In this document: positions 44,671-54,293 of the stretch, one piece after another
Position numbering within the stretch: position 1 is the first letter of the stretch
Layout: each line of letters opens with the position of its first letter
Origin: Syntrophaceae bacterium
Lineage (GTDB): Bacteria; Desulfobacterota; Syntrophia; Syntrophales; UBA2192
Direction: 5' to 3'
DNA: 64,000 nucleotides
Assembly (NCBI GenBank): GCA_013177795.1
Contig: JABLXY010000001.1
Span: 372,001 to 436,000, forward strand
Notes under the pieces: model-generated
Database searches by the model: none
Told to the model about the DNA's origin: nothing
Seen by the model: only the letters and a program-made list of their open reading frames with translations
Made by a program: the position numbers and the translations under genes

Positions 44671-47600
44671 ATGGCGCGCCGCAACCGGGACTTCGAGGCC
44701 ATCCGCTCCGAGGGCGGGCTCCTGCCGCCCGATCTTCTGCGCCGCATCCTCGACCCGCGGGAGAAGCTCCCGGGGACCAACCCCGAGGACTACGGGCTCC
44801 CCAGGGGCGAGCGCCTGAACGAGATCATCACCCAGTCCTGGAACCGCCTGCGCAAGCACTGGGCCGACTTCCTGAAGGACCGGGCGAAGCTCGCCGAGAC
44901 CGACCCCGGCACGGGCCTCACGAACGAACGATGGTCCCTGCCCCTGCTGCGGGAGCTGGGCTTCGGTACCCTCCCGACGGGGCCCGGCCCCGAGATCAAC
45001 GGCCGCAGCTACGCCATCAGCCGCTTCTCCGGCCCGACGCCCGTGCATCTCGTGGGATGCAACCTCTCCCTCGACAGGCGCGCGGCCGGCGTGCGGGGCG
45101 CCGCGGCCGCAAACCCCCACGGCCTCGTCCAGGAGTTTCTCAACCGCAGCCGCCGGGGCCTCTGGGGCATCGTCTCGAACGGTCTTCGCCTTCGGATCCT
45201 GCGCGACAGCCAGGCCCTCTCGCGCCAGTCCTTCCTCGAGTTCGACCTCGAGTCCATCTTCGACGGCGAGAACTACTCCGACTTCGTCCTGCTGTGGCTC
45301 GTCGCCCACGCCTCACGTTTCGATCCCCGGGAGGCCGACCGGCCCGAGACCTGCTGGCTCGAGGAGTGGACGAAGATCGCCCAGCAAGAGGGCACCCGCG
45401 CCCTGGGCGAGCTGCGCATCGGCGTCGAGAAGGCCCTCCAGGTCCTGGGCGAGGGGTTCACAGGCCACCCCCGCAACACGGCCCTCCGTGATGCCCTTCG
45501 CACGGGCAGGCTCTCCCCCGCCGATCTCCACGGCCAGCTCCTGCGGGTCATCTACCGCCTGATCTTCCTCTTCGTGGCCGAGGACCGCGTGCTCCCCGAT
45601 GACGGCCTGCCGCTTCTCCATCCCCGGGACGGCTCCGAGGAGGCCCGCAGGGCCCGCGAGCGCTATGCCGCCCACTACGGCACGGCCCGCCTCCGGGAGC
45701 TTGCCGGCCGGATCAAGGGAAGCCGCCACGGCGACCTCTGGCGGCAGTTCCAACTCATCGTCCGTGCCCTCTCGGGCGACCCGGGCTCCGAGGCGGCCCG
45801 GGCCATGCTGGCGCTCCCCTCCCTCGGGAGCATGCTCTGGGACCCGAACGCGACGGCCGACCTCAACGAGGCCGAGCTCACGAACCACGACTTTCTCGAG
45901 ATGCTGCGCCACCTCGCCTTCACCCGCCAGGGCAAGGTGCTCCGGCCCGTGGACTACCGAAACCTCGGGGCCGAGGAGCTGGGCGGGGTCTACGAGAGTC
46001 TCCTTGCCCTGAGCCCCCAGGTGAGCGCCGACGGCGCACGCTTCACCTTCGCCGAGTTCGCCGGAAGCGAGCGCAAGATGTCGGGCTCCTACTACACGCC
46101 CGACTCGCTCGTGCAGTGCCTTCTCGATTCCGCCCTTGACCCCGTTGTTGAGGAGGCAATCAGGGGCAAGTCGGGCGAGGAGGCCGAGAAGGCCATCCTG
46201 TCCCTCCGGGTCTGCGACCCGGCGGTGGGCTCGGGCCACTTCCTCGTGGGTGCCGCCCACAGGCTCGCCCGCCATCTCGCCCGCGTCCGCTCCCTAGCGC
46301 AGGGCGAAAGCGAACCCTCGACCCTCGCATACCGTCAGGCCCTTCGCGACGTGATCGGCCGCTGCCTCTACGGCGTGGACGTGAACCCCATGGCGGCCGA
46401 GCTCTGCCGCGTGAGCCTCTGGCTCGAGGCCCTCGAGCCGGGAAAGCCCCTGTCCTTCCTCGACCACCAGATCCAGGTGGGAAACAGCCTTCTGGGGACG
46501 ACACCGGAGCTCATCGCCGGGGGGCTGCCTGACGAGGCCTTCAGCCCCATCGAGGGTGACGACAAGAAAATCTCTTCGGCCATTAAGAAGCGAAACCGGC
46601 AGGAGCGGGAGTCAGGCCAGACCGACATGCTTCACCAGATGGTCGCCGAGACGCGGGAGGAGTTCGGCTCTCTCGAAAAGCGCTTCCGGGAGCTGGCCGC
46701 TGCCCCCGACGGCACCCTCGAGGACGTCGGGCGAAAGGCCGAGCAGTTCAGCCGCCTCGTCGTTTCGAAGGAATACCGCCACGCCCAGCTCGTGGCCGAT
46801 GCCTGGTGCGCCGCCTTCGTCTGGAAGAAGGCCCCGGGCGCCTCCGAGCCGATCACCACGGACATCCTTCGGCGTCTCCAGGAAAACCCAACAGCGCTTG
46901 CCACCGAACAGGCGAAAGAGGTCGAGCGCCTCGCCTCCCGCTACCGCTTCTTCCACTGGCATCTTGCCTTCCCGGAGGTCTTCGCCGACGGGGGCTTCGA
47001 CTGCGTCCTGAGCAACCCGCCCTGGGAACACACGGAACTTAAAGAGAAGGAATGGTTTGCAGAGCGGCGTCCCGATATTGCCAACGCCCGCACCGGTGCC
47101 GAGCGAAAGCGTATGATCGATTCGCTCAAAAAAGATGATGCCGATTTATTTAGGGCTTTCAGCGAAGCCCTCCGCGAGCATGACGGAATAAGCCACTTCC
47201 TTGGGAATAGTGGCCGCTACCCCCTCTGCGGCAGGGGTCGAATCAACTATTACGCCGTCTTCGCCGAGGGCATGCGCAGCCTGCTCAACGACCGGGGCCT
47301 CATGGGGGCCGTCCTTCCTACCGGCATCGCCACGGACGATACGACGAAGTTCTTCTTCCAGGACGTGGTGGGGAGAAAGTCGCTGGTGAGTTTGTATGAT
47401 TTTGAAAACAAGCTTTTGTTATTTCCAGATGTTGCTCCACCACAGAAGTTCTGCCTCTTCACCGCCGGGCGGGAGTTGAAGCCTTCGGCCGAGATGGCCG
47501 AGTTCGCCTTCTTCCTCCACGCCGTGGAGGACCTTGAAGACCCCGAGCGCCGCTTCAGCCTTTCGCCCGAGGACATCGAGCTTCTGAACCCCAACACCCG

Positions 47601-48837
47601 CACCTGCCCCATCTTCCGCTCCCGCCGTGATGCTGAGCTCACCAAGGCCATCTACCGCCGCGTGCCGGTCCTCATCCGCGAGGCCCGCGACGGACGGCCC
47701 GAGGAAAACCCCTGGGGGATCAAGTTCAAGCAGGGTCTTTTCAACATGACCAGCGACTCCCACCTCTTCCGCACCCGGGAGCAGCTCGAGGCCGACGGGT
47801 GGGTACTGGAGGGGAATGTTTTCCGGAAGGATGGAGAGGAGTACCTGCCGCTGTATGAGCCCAAGCTCTTTCATCAATTCAATCATCGATACAATTCGTT
47901 TGAAAAGGTAGACCGTGATTCACTCTTTAACGTAAAAGCCTTTACACCAGAGATGGACGTCTCAGACCTGATAATGCCTGATGTCTATCCATTACCCCGC
48001 TATTGGGTGAAGCGTGTAGATGTTGACGCCCTGTTCCCAGGAGGCTCGCCTACCGCAATCATCGCATTCCGCAATATCATCAATGTGTCAACCAATCGTC
48101 GAACTTCGGTATTCGCGATGCTTCCGATGGTAGCGGCGAATCATGCCGTACAGATCATAACTACGAACTTGCCAATGAAAAATACAGCCGCACTCATTGC
48201 TGCTCTGAATAGTTTTCCATTCGACTACTGTGCTCGTCAGAAGCTAGGTGGAAGTAACTTCTCTTTTTTTATTATGAAACAGCTTCCAGCACTTTCGCCA
48301 TCGCGCTTTGAGCTGGAAGCGGTTTGGTGCGGGGATTCTCGTCCAACGTCTCGAATTGTCGAGTGTCTTTTACCCCATGTACTTGAGCTCATCTACACGG
48401 CGTGGGACTTAGAGAGTTTCGCAAAGGACTGCGGCTGGAACGGCCCGCCTTTCCGCTGGGACGAGGAACGCCGTTTCCTTCTGCGCTGCGAGCTCGACGC
48501 CGCCTTCTTCCACCTCTACCTACCGGCCACCCCTGACGGCCATTGGAAGCCCGCCCGCTTGGCCGAGGGTGCCGTGCGCGACGAGACCCCTGCAGAACTC
48601 GCCGAGTTGAAGAAGCATTTCCTGACTCCCCGCGACGCCGTGGCCTACATCATGGACACCTTCCCCATCGTCCGCCGCAAGGACGAGGAGAAATACGGCG
48701 ATTACCGAACTAAGCGTGTCATCCTCGAGATCTACGACGAGATGGCTGAGGCAATCCGGACGGGCAGGCCCTACCAGACCCGCCTCGACCCGCCCCCGGC
48801 TGACCCCCGCTGCTGCCACCCGCCGCGTACACACTAA
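44671..48837 (+). CDS. Large N6-adenine DNA methylase (DrmMI/PglX/Eco57I-like)
   Basis: A 1388-residue protein. It has the Eco57I-type methylase core: GSYYTPDSLVQCLLD, motif I CDPAVGSGHFLVGA (near residue 515), YGVDVNPMAAELCRVSLWLEAL, and motif IV VLSNPPWEHTELK (near 781). A probable target-recognition region follows, and a helical C-terminus. The N-terminal 450 residues contain no clear nuclease motif. It resembles the long methylases of DISARM class 1 and of BREX/PglX. The GC content falls at about 47,050-47,440 and again at 47,870-48,400, within the recognition region, showing it was exchanged. Confidence 0.83.
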   Translation: MARRNRDFEAIRSEGGLLPPDLLRRILDPREKLPGTNPEDYGLPRGERLNEIITQSWNRLRKHWADFLKDRAKLAETDPGTGLTNERWSLPLLRELGFGTLPTGPGPEINGRSYAISRFSGPTPVHLVGCNLSLDRRAAGVRGAAAANPHGLVQEFLNRSRRGLWGIVSNGLRLRILRDSQALSRQSFLEFDLESIFDGENYSDFVLLWLVAHASRFDPREADRPETCWLEEWTKIAQQEGTRALGELRIGVEKALQVLGEGFTGHPRNTALRDALRTGRLSPADLHGQLLRVIYRLIFLFVAEDRVLPDDGLPLLHPRDGSEEARRARERYAAHYGTARLRELAGRIKGSRHGDLWRQFQLIVRALSGDPGSEAARAMLALPSLGSMLWDPNATADLNEAELTNHDFLEMLRHLAFTRQGKVLRPVDYRNLGAEELGGVYESLLALSPQVSADGARFTFAEFAGSERKMSGSYYTPDSLVQCLLDSALDPVVEEAIRGKSGEEAEKAILSLRVCDPAVGSGHFLVGAAHRLARHLARVRSLAQGESEPSTLAYRQALRDVIGRCLYGVDVNPMAAELCRVSLWLEALEPGKPLSFLDHQIQVGNSLLGTTPELIAGGLPDEAFSPIEGDDKKISSAIKKRNRQERESGQTDMLHQMVAETREEFGSLEKRFRELAAAPDGTLEDVGRKAEQFSRLVVSKEYRHAQLVADAWCAAFVWKKAPGASEPITTDILRRLQENPTALATEQAKEVERLASRYRFFHWHLAFPEVFADGGFDCVLSNPPWEHTELKEKEWFAERRPDIANARTGAERKRMIDSLKKDDADLFRAFSEALREHDGISHFLGNSGRYPLCGRGRINYYAVFAEGMRSLLNDRGLMGAVLPTGIATDDTTKFFFQDVVGRKSLVSLYDFENKLLLFPDVAPPQKFCLFTAGRELKPSAEMAEFAFFLHAVEDLEDPERRFSLSPEDIELLNPNTRTCPIFRSRRDAELTKAIYRRVPVLIREARDGRPEENPWGIKFKQGLFNMTSDSHLFRTREQLEADGWVLEGNVFRKDGEEYLPLYEPKLFHQFNHRYNSFEKVDRDSLFNVKAFTPEMDVSDLIMPDVYPLPRYWVKRVDVDALFPGGSPTAIIAFRNIINVSTNRRTSVFAMLPMVAANHAVQIITTNLPMKNTAALIAALNSFPFDYCARQKLGGSNFSFFIMKQLPALSPSRFELEAVWCGDSRPTSRIVECLLPHVLELIYTAWDLESFAKDCGWNGPPFRWDEERRFLLRCELDAAFFHLYLPATPDGHWKPARLAEGAVRDETPAELAELKKHFLTPRDAVAYIMDTFPIVRRKDEEKYGDYRTKRVILEIYDEMAEAIRTGRPYQTRLDPPPADPRCCHPPRTH

Positions 48838-48879
48838 AGAGTACGACCAGATTACACGACCCAAGCAATAGAACCCAAG

Positions 48880-49728
48880 ATGTATGAAACCCCTTGGCTT
48901 TCAGCTCGCAGAAGAAAAGCAAATATGCTCTTTGATAACGAATGGATAAAAAAGGCGAGAAATTACGAGGATCAGCGGTCATGGGTTCACTGCGTGCTGG
49001 CCACTTGGAATGAAGGAGGAGTCAATTATCTCGATAACCTTCGAAAATTATTTTGCAGTTATCCTGATGTCAGTAATGTGAAGAAAGATCTTGCAGATCG
49101 TATTCAGAGTTTCAGAAATGAAGATCATTTGGGTGCTGTTAATGAGCTCTCATGCTGGGCCTTTCTCAGGCAAGCAGGATTTGAATGTAAGCCGATACCA
49201 AGGTCAGATGAAAAGACCCCGGACTTTCATGTTTTTGCGCCAACAGAGTTCTTTGTAGAGGTAACGACGCTAAACATCTCAAAGGAAGAATGGGAGAAGA
49301 TCACGTGCGGAGATCCTGTTCGGCTTAATCAAGACAACACCCTGACAAGGATTCTTAGAAAGCTAAAAGAAAAGCGAAAACAATTCATTTATGTGGTTAC
49401 GAAGCACGTGCCTTGTGCATTGGTGCTCTTCGATTATACCTTCTGGAGTGGATTTGGCACCGAATTGAACCATTATATTGAGAAGTATCTTCTCGAACGG
49501 CAAGGTTTTTACTGCTTGCCTGCTGAGCTGTCTGCGTTAATCTACCTGAAACGTTCCGTAATTGAGAAAGGTCGTCTTGCTATTCACCTTCCCGGCTCTG
49601 CAATTTATTACAACCCAAATGCGAGTGCCCCTCTTCCCTTAGAGACATTCGCATTTTTGGGGCAATTCACATGCGAATTGGTTGAACCCAAAACGTCAAC
49701 CTCGACGGATGAGTGGGTAAAGTTGTAA
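48880..49728 (+). CDS. Putative PD-(D/E)xK nuclease-like protein
   Basis: A 282-residue protein, AT-rich compared with the methylase gene before it. Residues about 85-135 read AVNELSCWAFLRQAGFECK, DEKTPDFHVF, EFFVEVTTLN: E, PD and ExT in the spacing of PD-(D/E)xK folds, though the lysine is replaced by threonine. It may be a nuclease, or a degenerate one, that completes the restriction system. ATG 48880 and 48925 are both possible starts. No clear ribosome-binding site is present at the first. Confidence 0.5.
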   Translation: MYETPWLSARRRKANMLFDNEWIKKARNYEDQRSWVHCVLATWNEGGVNYLDNLRKLFCSYPDVSNVKKDLADRIQSFRNEDHLGAVNELSCWAFLRQAGFECKPIPRSDEKTPDFHVFAPTEFFVEVTTLNISKEEWEKITCGDPVRLNQDNTLTRILRKLKEKRKQFIYVVTKHVPCALVLFDYTFWSGFGTELNHYIEKYLLERQGFYCLPAELSALIYLKRSVIEKGRLAIHLPGSAIYYNPNASAPLPLETFAFLGQFTCELVEPKTSTSTDEWVKL

Positions 49729-49864
49729 CATGCAGCGGCAGCAGCAAAGCATTAAAATGCTAGGACGACAATGTTATTCTATGGTCACCAAGGTTTACTA
49801 CAGCCCGCAAACTTTCAGTACATTTCAATTACACGCTTTTCTCTAAATCGCAAAAGGAGTTGAT

Positions 49865-50266
49865 ATGGTTATTGATGAACAAGACGAACTGACCGAGGAG
49901 GAAGAAGATGTCACTGGAGCTGACCTTACATTCACCTGCCCCTACTGTCACAAGGAGGCGGATTACTCAGGCGGTTGCCCCCATTTCGTGTTTTCGTTCG
50001 AACTGGTGAATTTTGACTATCTTGTTCTGAACGAAGACTTCAAAAATCGAGCTATTATGCAGCTACGCAATCAGGGCTACAGGTTGGCACAAATGCCCTG
50101 CCCACTGGAACCGTGGGCCAGCGACAGCGAGGGAAATTCAATGCCCTCTTTGGACAAGCTGATCCCAGGGCTTGAGCTTGCTGAATACAGGTACAGCGGA
50201 CCGCACGGGCATGGCAGTTGTGGTATGGTCGTGGGATTCTGGCAGATTTCAGAAACAAAGAAATAA
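49865..50266 (+). CDS. Small zinc-ribbon-like protein
   Basis: A 133-residue protein with an acidic N-terminus (EQDELTEEEEDVTG) and CPYCHKEADYSGGCPH, a likely zinc site. The rest has LRNQGYRLAQMPCPLEPW and no domain that I recognise. AAAAGGAGTTGAT precedes the ATG. It is AT-rich, as are its neighbours in 48.9-53.4 kb, and is probably accessory cargo. Confidence 0.55.
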   Translation: MVIDEQDELTEEEEDVTGADLTFTCPYCHKEADYSGGCPHFVFSFELVNFDYLVLNEDFKNRAIMQLRNQGYRLAQMPCPLEPWASDSEGNSMPSLDKLIPGLELAEYRYSGPHGHGSCGMVVGFWQISETKK

Positions 50267-50368
50267 TGTCACAAACACCACAAGATCTGACGATGCCCAA
50301 TATTTGACTAATCATTCATGTCTTCAGGAGGATGCATGTTGTAGTAGCCCCCAATTGCAGTAGCCCCC

Positions 50369-50896
50369 ATTTCAACCGGACACTCTCAAACTGGAAATAA
50401 GTTGTAGTGCAAGTTATAGTGCTTGAACCCAGACCAGTTCGGGAGGGTGTCCATGGTGACGATCGAAGTCATCAGCAGCGTGCAGCGACGACGCCGCCGG
50501 ACCGCGGAACAGAAGAATGCCATGGTGCTCGAGGCCGTGGCATCTCGGTTCGGCGACATTGACAGGCTGCCGCAGCCCATCGAGTGGCTCAGCGACAACG
50601 GTCCGGCCTGTATCGCCCGGGATACCGTCGCGTTCGCCCGCTCCCTGGGGTTCGTGGTCTGCACGACACCGTTCTACAGCCCCGAGTCCAACGGGATGGC
50701 CGAGGCCTTCATCAAGACGTTCAGGCGGGATTCTGTCGATGCCCATCCGCTCAACGATGCCCGCTACGTGCTGGAGCAGCTGCCGAAATGGTTTGAGGAT
50801 TACGACGAGCATCATCCGCACAAGGCCCTGAGGATGAAGTCGCCACGCGAGTATCGGAGATATGCGGCCAAGTTGGACGAGTGTCCGGCGAAATAG
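50369..50896 (+). mobile_element. Internally deleted IS3-family element (IS2-like), copy A
   Basis: Terminal inverted repeats start CCGGACACTC (left, from 50376; right end at 50888). The single frame 50423-50896 joins the start of OrfA (EVISSVQRRRRRTAEQK) directly to the C-terminal third of OrfB (IEWLSDNGPACIAR, PFYSPESNGMAEAF, YDEHHPHKALRMKSPREY). The first catalytic acidic residues of the DDE core are lost, so it is non-autonomous, like a MITE. Confidence 0.78.
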
Positions 50897-51029
50897 AGGA
50901 AACTCCACGCATGCTCAATCTAAACTAACTTGTAGTAAGTGTTTAAGTCCATGCGGCACCCCTAACACAGGTACCCAAAAAGAATCAATTACATTCTATT
51001 AATACCGAGAGAATAGAAGGGGCTACATC

Positions 51030-52232
51030 ATGATAAGAAAAGGATTGATCGAAAAACTTTTCGAGGCTGCAAGTATTCAAAGATGGAATGATCATGTGCG
51101 ACCAGTAGAATTGACTGAATTGGATAAACAGGCTCATAAAATTGTGATTGCTTTTGTAATAGCTAAATTTGAGGAAGAATATAAAAATGAGAATATTAAT
51201 TGGATAAATATAATTGAAGGTGAATTTTTTGAGTTTCTACATCGCGTTATATTAACTGATATTAAGCCTCCTGTTTATCATAAATTGATGAAGACTCGAG
51301 GCAACGATCTCAACAAATGGGTTATTGATAAGTTAGATTCTGATTTAAAAGAATTGAATGGCAGCATTAAAAATAGCTTCGAAAAATATCTACTTGATCC
51401 ATCTCATGCAGTTAAGGAAAGGAGAATTCTCCGAGCCGCTCATTATCTTGCTTCGAATTGGGAATTTAAAATAATTTATCATGCCTGTCCTTTTATCTAT
51501 GGAATTGAAAAGACAAAAGAAGAAATAGAGAACCAAATAGAAGATCACTACGATCTAATTGGAGTACAGAAGATATCTCTGCAAAAAAAATCTTTTGGTT
51601 TTATTGACCTTTGTGGGCAACTAAGATTTCAAAAACGATGGGCGCAATCTCCCAGGATTCCCCAAACATCGGTTCTTGGACATATGTTGATAGTCGCATT
51701 TCTGAGTTTTCTTTGCTCGAAGGAAATTAACGCGTGCAATAGAAGAATTTACAACAACTTTTTTTGTGCACTTTTTCATGATCTTCCAGAAGTATTAACT
51801 CGTGATATTGTATCGCCTGTCAAAAGTTCAATAGAGGGTTTAGAAGAAATAATTAATAACTATGAGGCAATTCAAATAGAAGAACGAATTCTACCGCTCC
51901 TACCAGTTTCATGGCATGATGAGATTAATTACTTCCTCTTGAATCCATTTGATAGCAAAATTCGTGATACCGACAATTCAGCAAAGACAATTTCTTCGGA
52001 TGAGATTAACGCAAAATACAACAATGACAAATATAATCCGGTCGATGGAGAAATTATTAAGATATGTGATCATTTGGCTGCTTTTATTGAAGCTTCGATC
52101 TCAATCAATCATGGGATAAAGTCTCGACATTTGATTGAGGGGATTAAAAATTTCTATGACATTTATAGAGCGAAGGAATTAGGCGGCATTCGCTTTGGAC
52201 CTTTGTTTGACTATTTTAATATTTCCGCATGA
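51030..52232 (+). CDS. HD-domain phosphohydrolase (YfbR-like)
   Basis: A 400-residue, very AT-rich gene. The HD domain has H in LGHMLIVAFL (near residue 217), HD with E and D in ALFHDLPEVLTRDIVSPVK (near 249), and a later D in IIKICDHLAAFIEA. This is the order seen in YfbR-type 5'-deoxynucleotidases. The first 200 residues are a helical extension that I do not recognise. Depletion of dNTPs is a known phage-defence strategy of HD enzymes, but no direct evidence is seen here. It lies between two copies of the same IS3 remnant. Confidence 0.7.
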   Translation: MIRKGLIEKLFEAASIQRWNDHVRPVELTELDKQAHKIVIAFVIAKFEEEYKNENINWINIIEGEFFEFLHRVILTDIKPPVYHKLMKTRGNDLNKWVIDKLDSDLKELNGSIKNSFEKYLLDPSHAVKERRILRAAHYLASNWEFKIIYHACPFIYGIEKTKEEIENQIEDHYDLIGVQKISLQKKSFGFIDLCGQLRFQKRWAQSPRIPQTSVLGHMLIVAFLSFLCSKEINACNRRIYNNFFCALFHDLPEVLTRDIVSPVKSSIEGLEEIINNYEAIQIEERILPLLPVSWHDEINYFLLNPFDSKIRDTDNSAKTISSDEINAKYNNDKYNPVDGEIIKICDHLAAFIEASISINHGIKSRHLIEGIKNFYDIYRAKELGGIRFGPLFDYFNISA

Positions 52233-52256
52233 GCGGTTATGAGCGCCGTAGCTCCC

Positions 52257-52671
52257 TATTAAACAGGACACTCTCAAACTGGGAATAAGCTTTAGTGCAG
52301 TTATGGTGCTTGCACCCACACCAGTTCGGGAGGGTGTCCATAGTGACCGTCGAAGTCATCAGCAGCGTGCAGCGACGTCGGCGCTGGCCCGCGGAGCAGA
52401 AAAAGGCCATGGTGCTCGAGGCCGTGGCATCCCGGTTAGGCGAAATCGACATGATGCTGGGGCCCAAAGAGAGGCTCACGTCAATGCCAGATTAAAGCGT
52501 ACCAGTTCTGTCGATGAACATCCGCTTTACAATACCCACTACGTGCTGGAGCAATTGCCGAATTGGTATGAGGATTACAACGAGTATCATCCGCACGAGG
52601 CCCTGAAGATGAAGTCGCCATGCGAGTATCGGAAATATGCGGTTAAGTTGGACGAGTGTCCGGTTAAATAG
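52257..52671 (+). mobile_element. Internally deleted IS3-family element, copy B (more decayed)
   Basis: Same orientation and the same OrfA-OrfB junction (AMVLEAVASRLGEID) as copy A, with a further deletion and a stop, so only a C-terminal fragment (YVLEQLPNWYEDYNEYHPHEALKMKSP) continues. Inverted repeats end in GGACACTC (left) and GAGTGTCC (right, to 52663). Confidence 0.75.
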
Positions 52672-52748
52672 GGGCAACTCGCAACGATATAGTGGTTACC
52701 TTCAGAAAACTTTCCACATGAACCAATAGAAGCCATGGAGGAATTGTA

Positions 52749-53423
52749 ATGAGAAAAAGGGTTGTCCTTTGTGTCATGCTGACCACAGTTTTGTTTCTTT
52801 ACATTAGTGGTAGCGTGTTCGCTCAAGATTTTTATTGCTTCGACTCTTTTGACAAATACAGACAAATAAGATATTGGGCCGTAGCCCATGTATCTGTTAA
52901 TGATTACAATTACGGTTCGGGCGATGCAAAGTATTTAGAACTGACCTATAAGAGCAATGATAGTCAATCGATTGAAGAAAGCACAGCACAGCCTATAATC
53001 ACTCACTTTCGCAAAGAATTTGATAGATTGATAAAAGGCAAATTACCTTTTCATGATAATGATGTTGGGCGTGATAAACGATTTTTCGACTTTTTCAAAA
53101 AGCATGGTGGCAAAGAAGACTTCATAGAAAAATGGCAAGCACATGAAGAAGCAAGACGAAGATCGCTTTATGGTACTAACCCCGGCTCAGTGTATTGTTT
53201 GATTCATATAAGCCGCAGAGAGTTTCCGATCCTTTACGAGATGAAATGTAGCATCGTGGCGAACAATGACCTTTCCAATCGCGGGGGGATTGAGGAAAAA
53301 AATTTGGGATATAGCTCGCCGGAGCATATCGAGGGTGAGTTGAAAAGGGCGATTACAGAACAGCTGGAGAGACTAAAAGAAAAGATGGAAGTGATACGAA
53401 AGTGTCCGAAAAAGTCAAAATAA
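52749..53423 (+). CDS. Exported protein of unknown function
   Basis: A 224-residue protein with a signal peptide (VVLCVMLTTVLFLYISGSVFA). The mature part is helical and charged, with no recognised motif. It has low GC like the HD gene, so it belongs to the foreign segment. No partner is evident. Confidence 0.5.
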   Translation: MRKRVVLCVMLTTVLFLYISGSVFAQDFYCFDSFDKYRQIRYWAVAHVSVNDYNYGSGDAKYLELTYKSNDSQSIEESTAQPIITHFRKEFDRLIKGKLPFHDNDVGRDKRFFDFFKKHGGKEDFIEKWQAHEEARRRSLYGTNPGSVYCLIHISRREFPILYEMKCSIVANNDLSNRGGIEEKNLGYSSPEHIEGELKRAITEQLERLKEKMEVIRKCPKKSK

Positions 53424-53560
53424 TAGTTGCTCAGCGCAGAAAGACTAACTTGTAAAAGTTAGGATCTTCCCAAACAGGTTCAGTTAAAAAAAGTGGCAGT
53501 CAGCCTTCTCTTCGGATAAGGAGTTTTTCACCACAAAAAACACTTACCCAGGAGGACAAC

Positions 53561-53866
53561 ATGACTGCCGAGAAGAAGATAGCACATCAGCGCCTCACTT
53601 TGCTACAGGTGGCCGAGCGGATTCGAAATGTCTCCGAGGCCTGCCGCCGTCACGGGATATCCCGCAGCCAGTTCTACGAGTACAAGCGGGCCTTCCAGGA
53701 GCGGGGCTTGGACGGTCTGATCGACCGGCTTCCGATCCCCAAGAGCTTCCCGAACGAGACGCCCCCGGAGATCCGGGAGAAGATCATTGCAATCTCGTTG
53801 CTGCATCCGGCCTGGGGACCCTTGCGACTCTCCGATCAGCTCCGTCTGGAAGGTGTCAACAGGCAG

Positions 53867-53893
<27 letters not shown>
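53561..53893 (+). pseudogene. IS481-type transposase fragment
   Basis: The first 100 residues are the helix-turn-helix part of an IS481-like transposase (RNVSEACRRHGISRSQFYEYKR, GLDGLIDRLPIPKSFPNETP). The frame then runs into IS21-end sequence at about 53,866 and stops, so it lacks the DDE domain. Confidence 0.75.
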
Positions 53894-54166
<273 letters not shown>

Positions 54167-54293
54167 TCATTGCCGCCTGCCCCCTGCCGATCTTCATCGC
54201 CCTTCATCCTTCTCTGAGATTGTTCTGTTCTCCTTTTTTCCCCTGCGTCTCAAGTTTTCCGCCGCTGCGCCGATCAGCACGACAGATGTTTAT

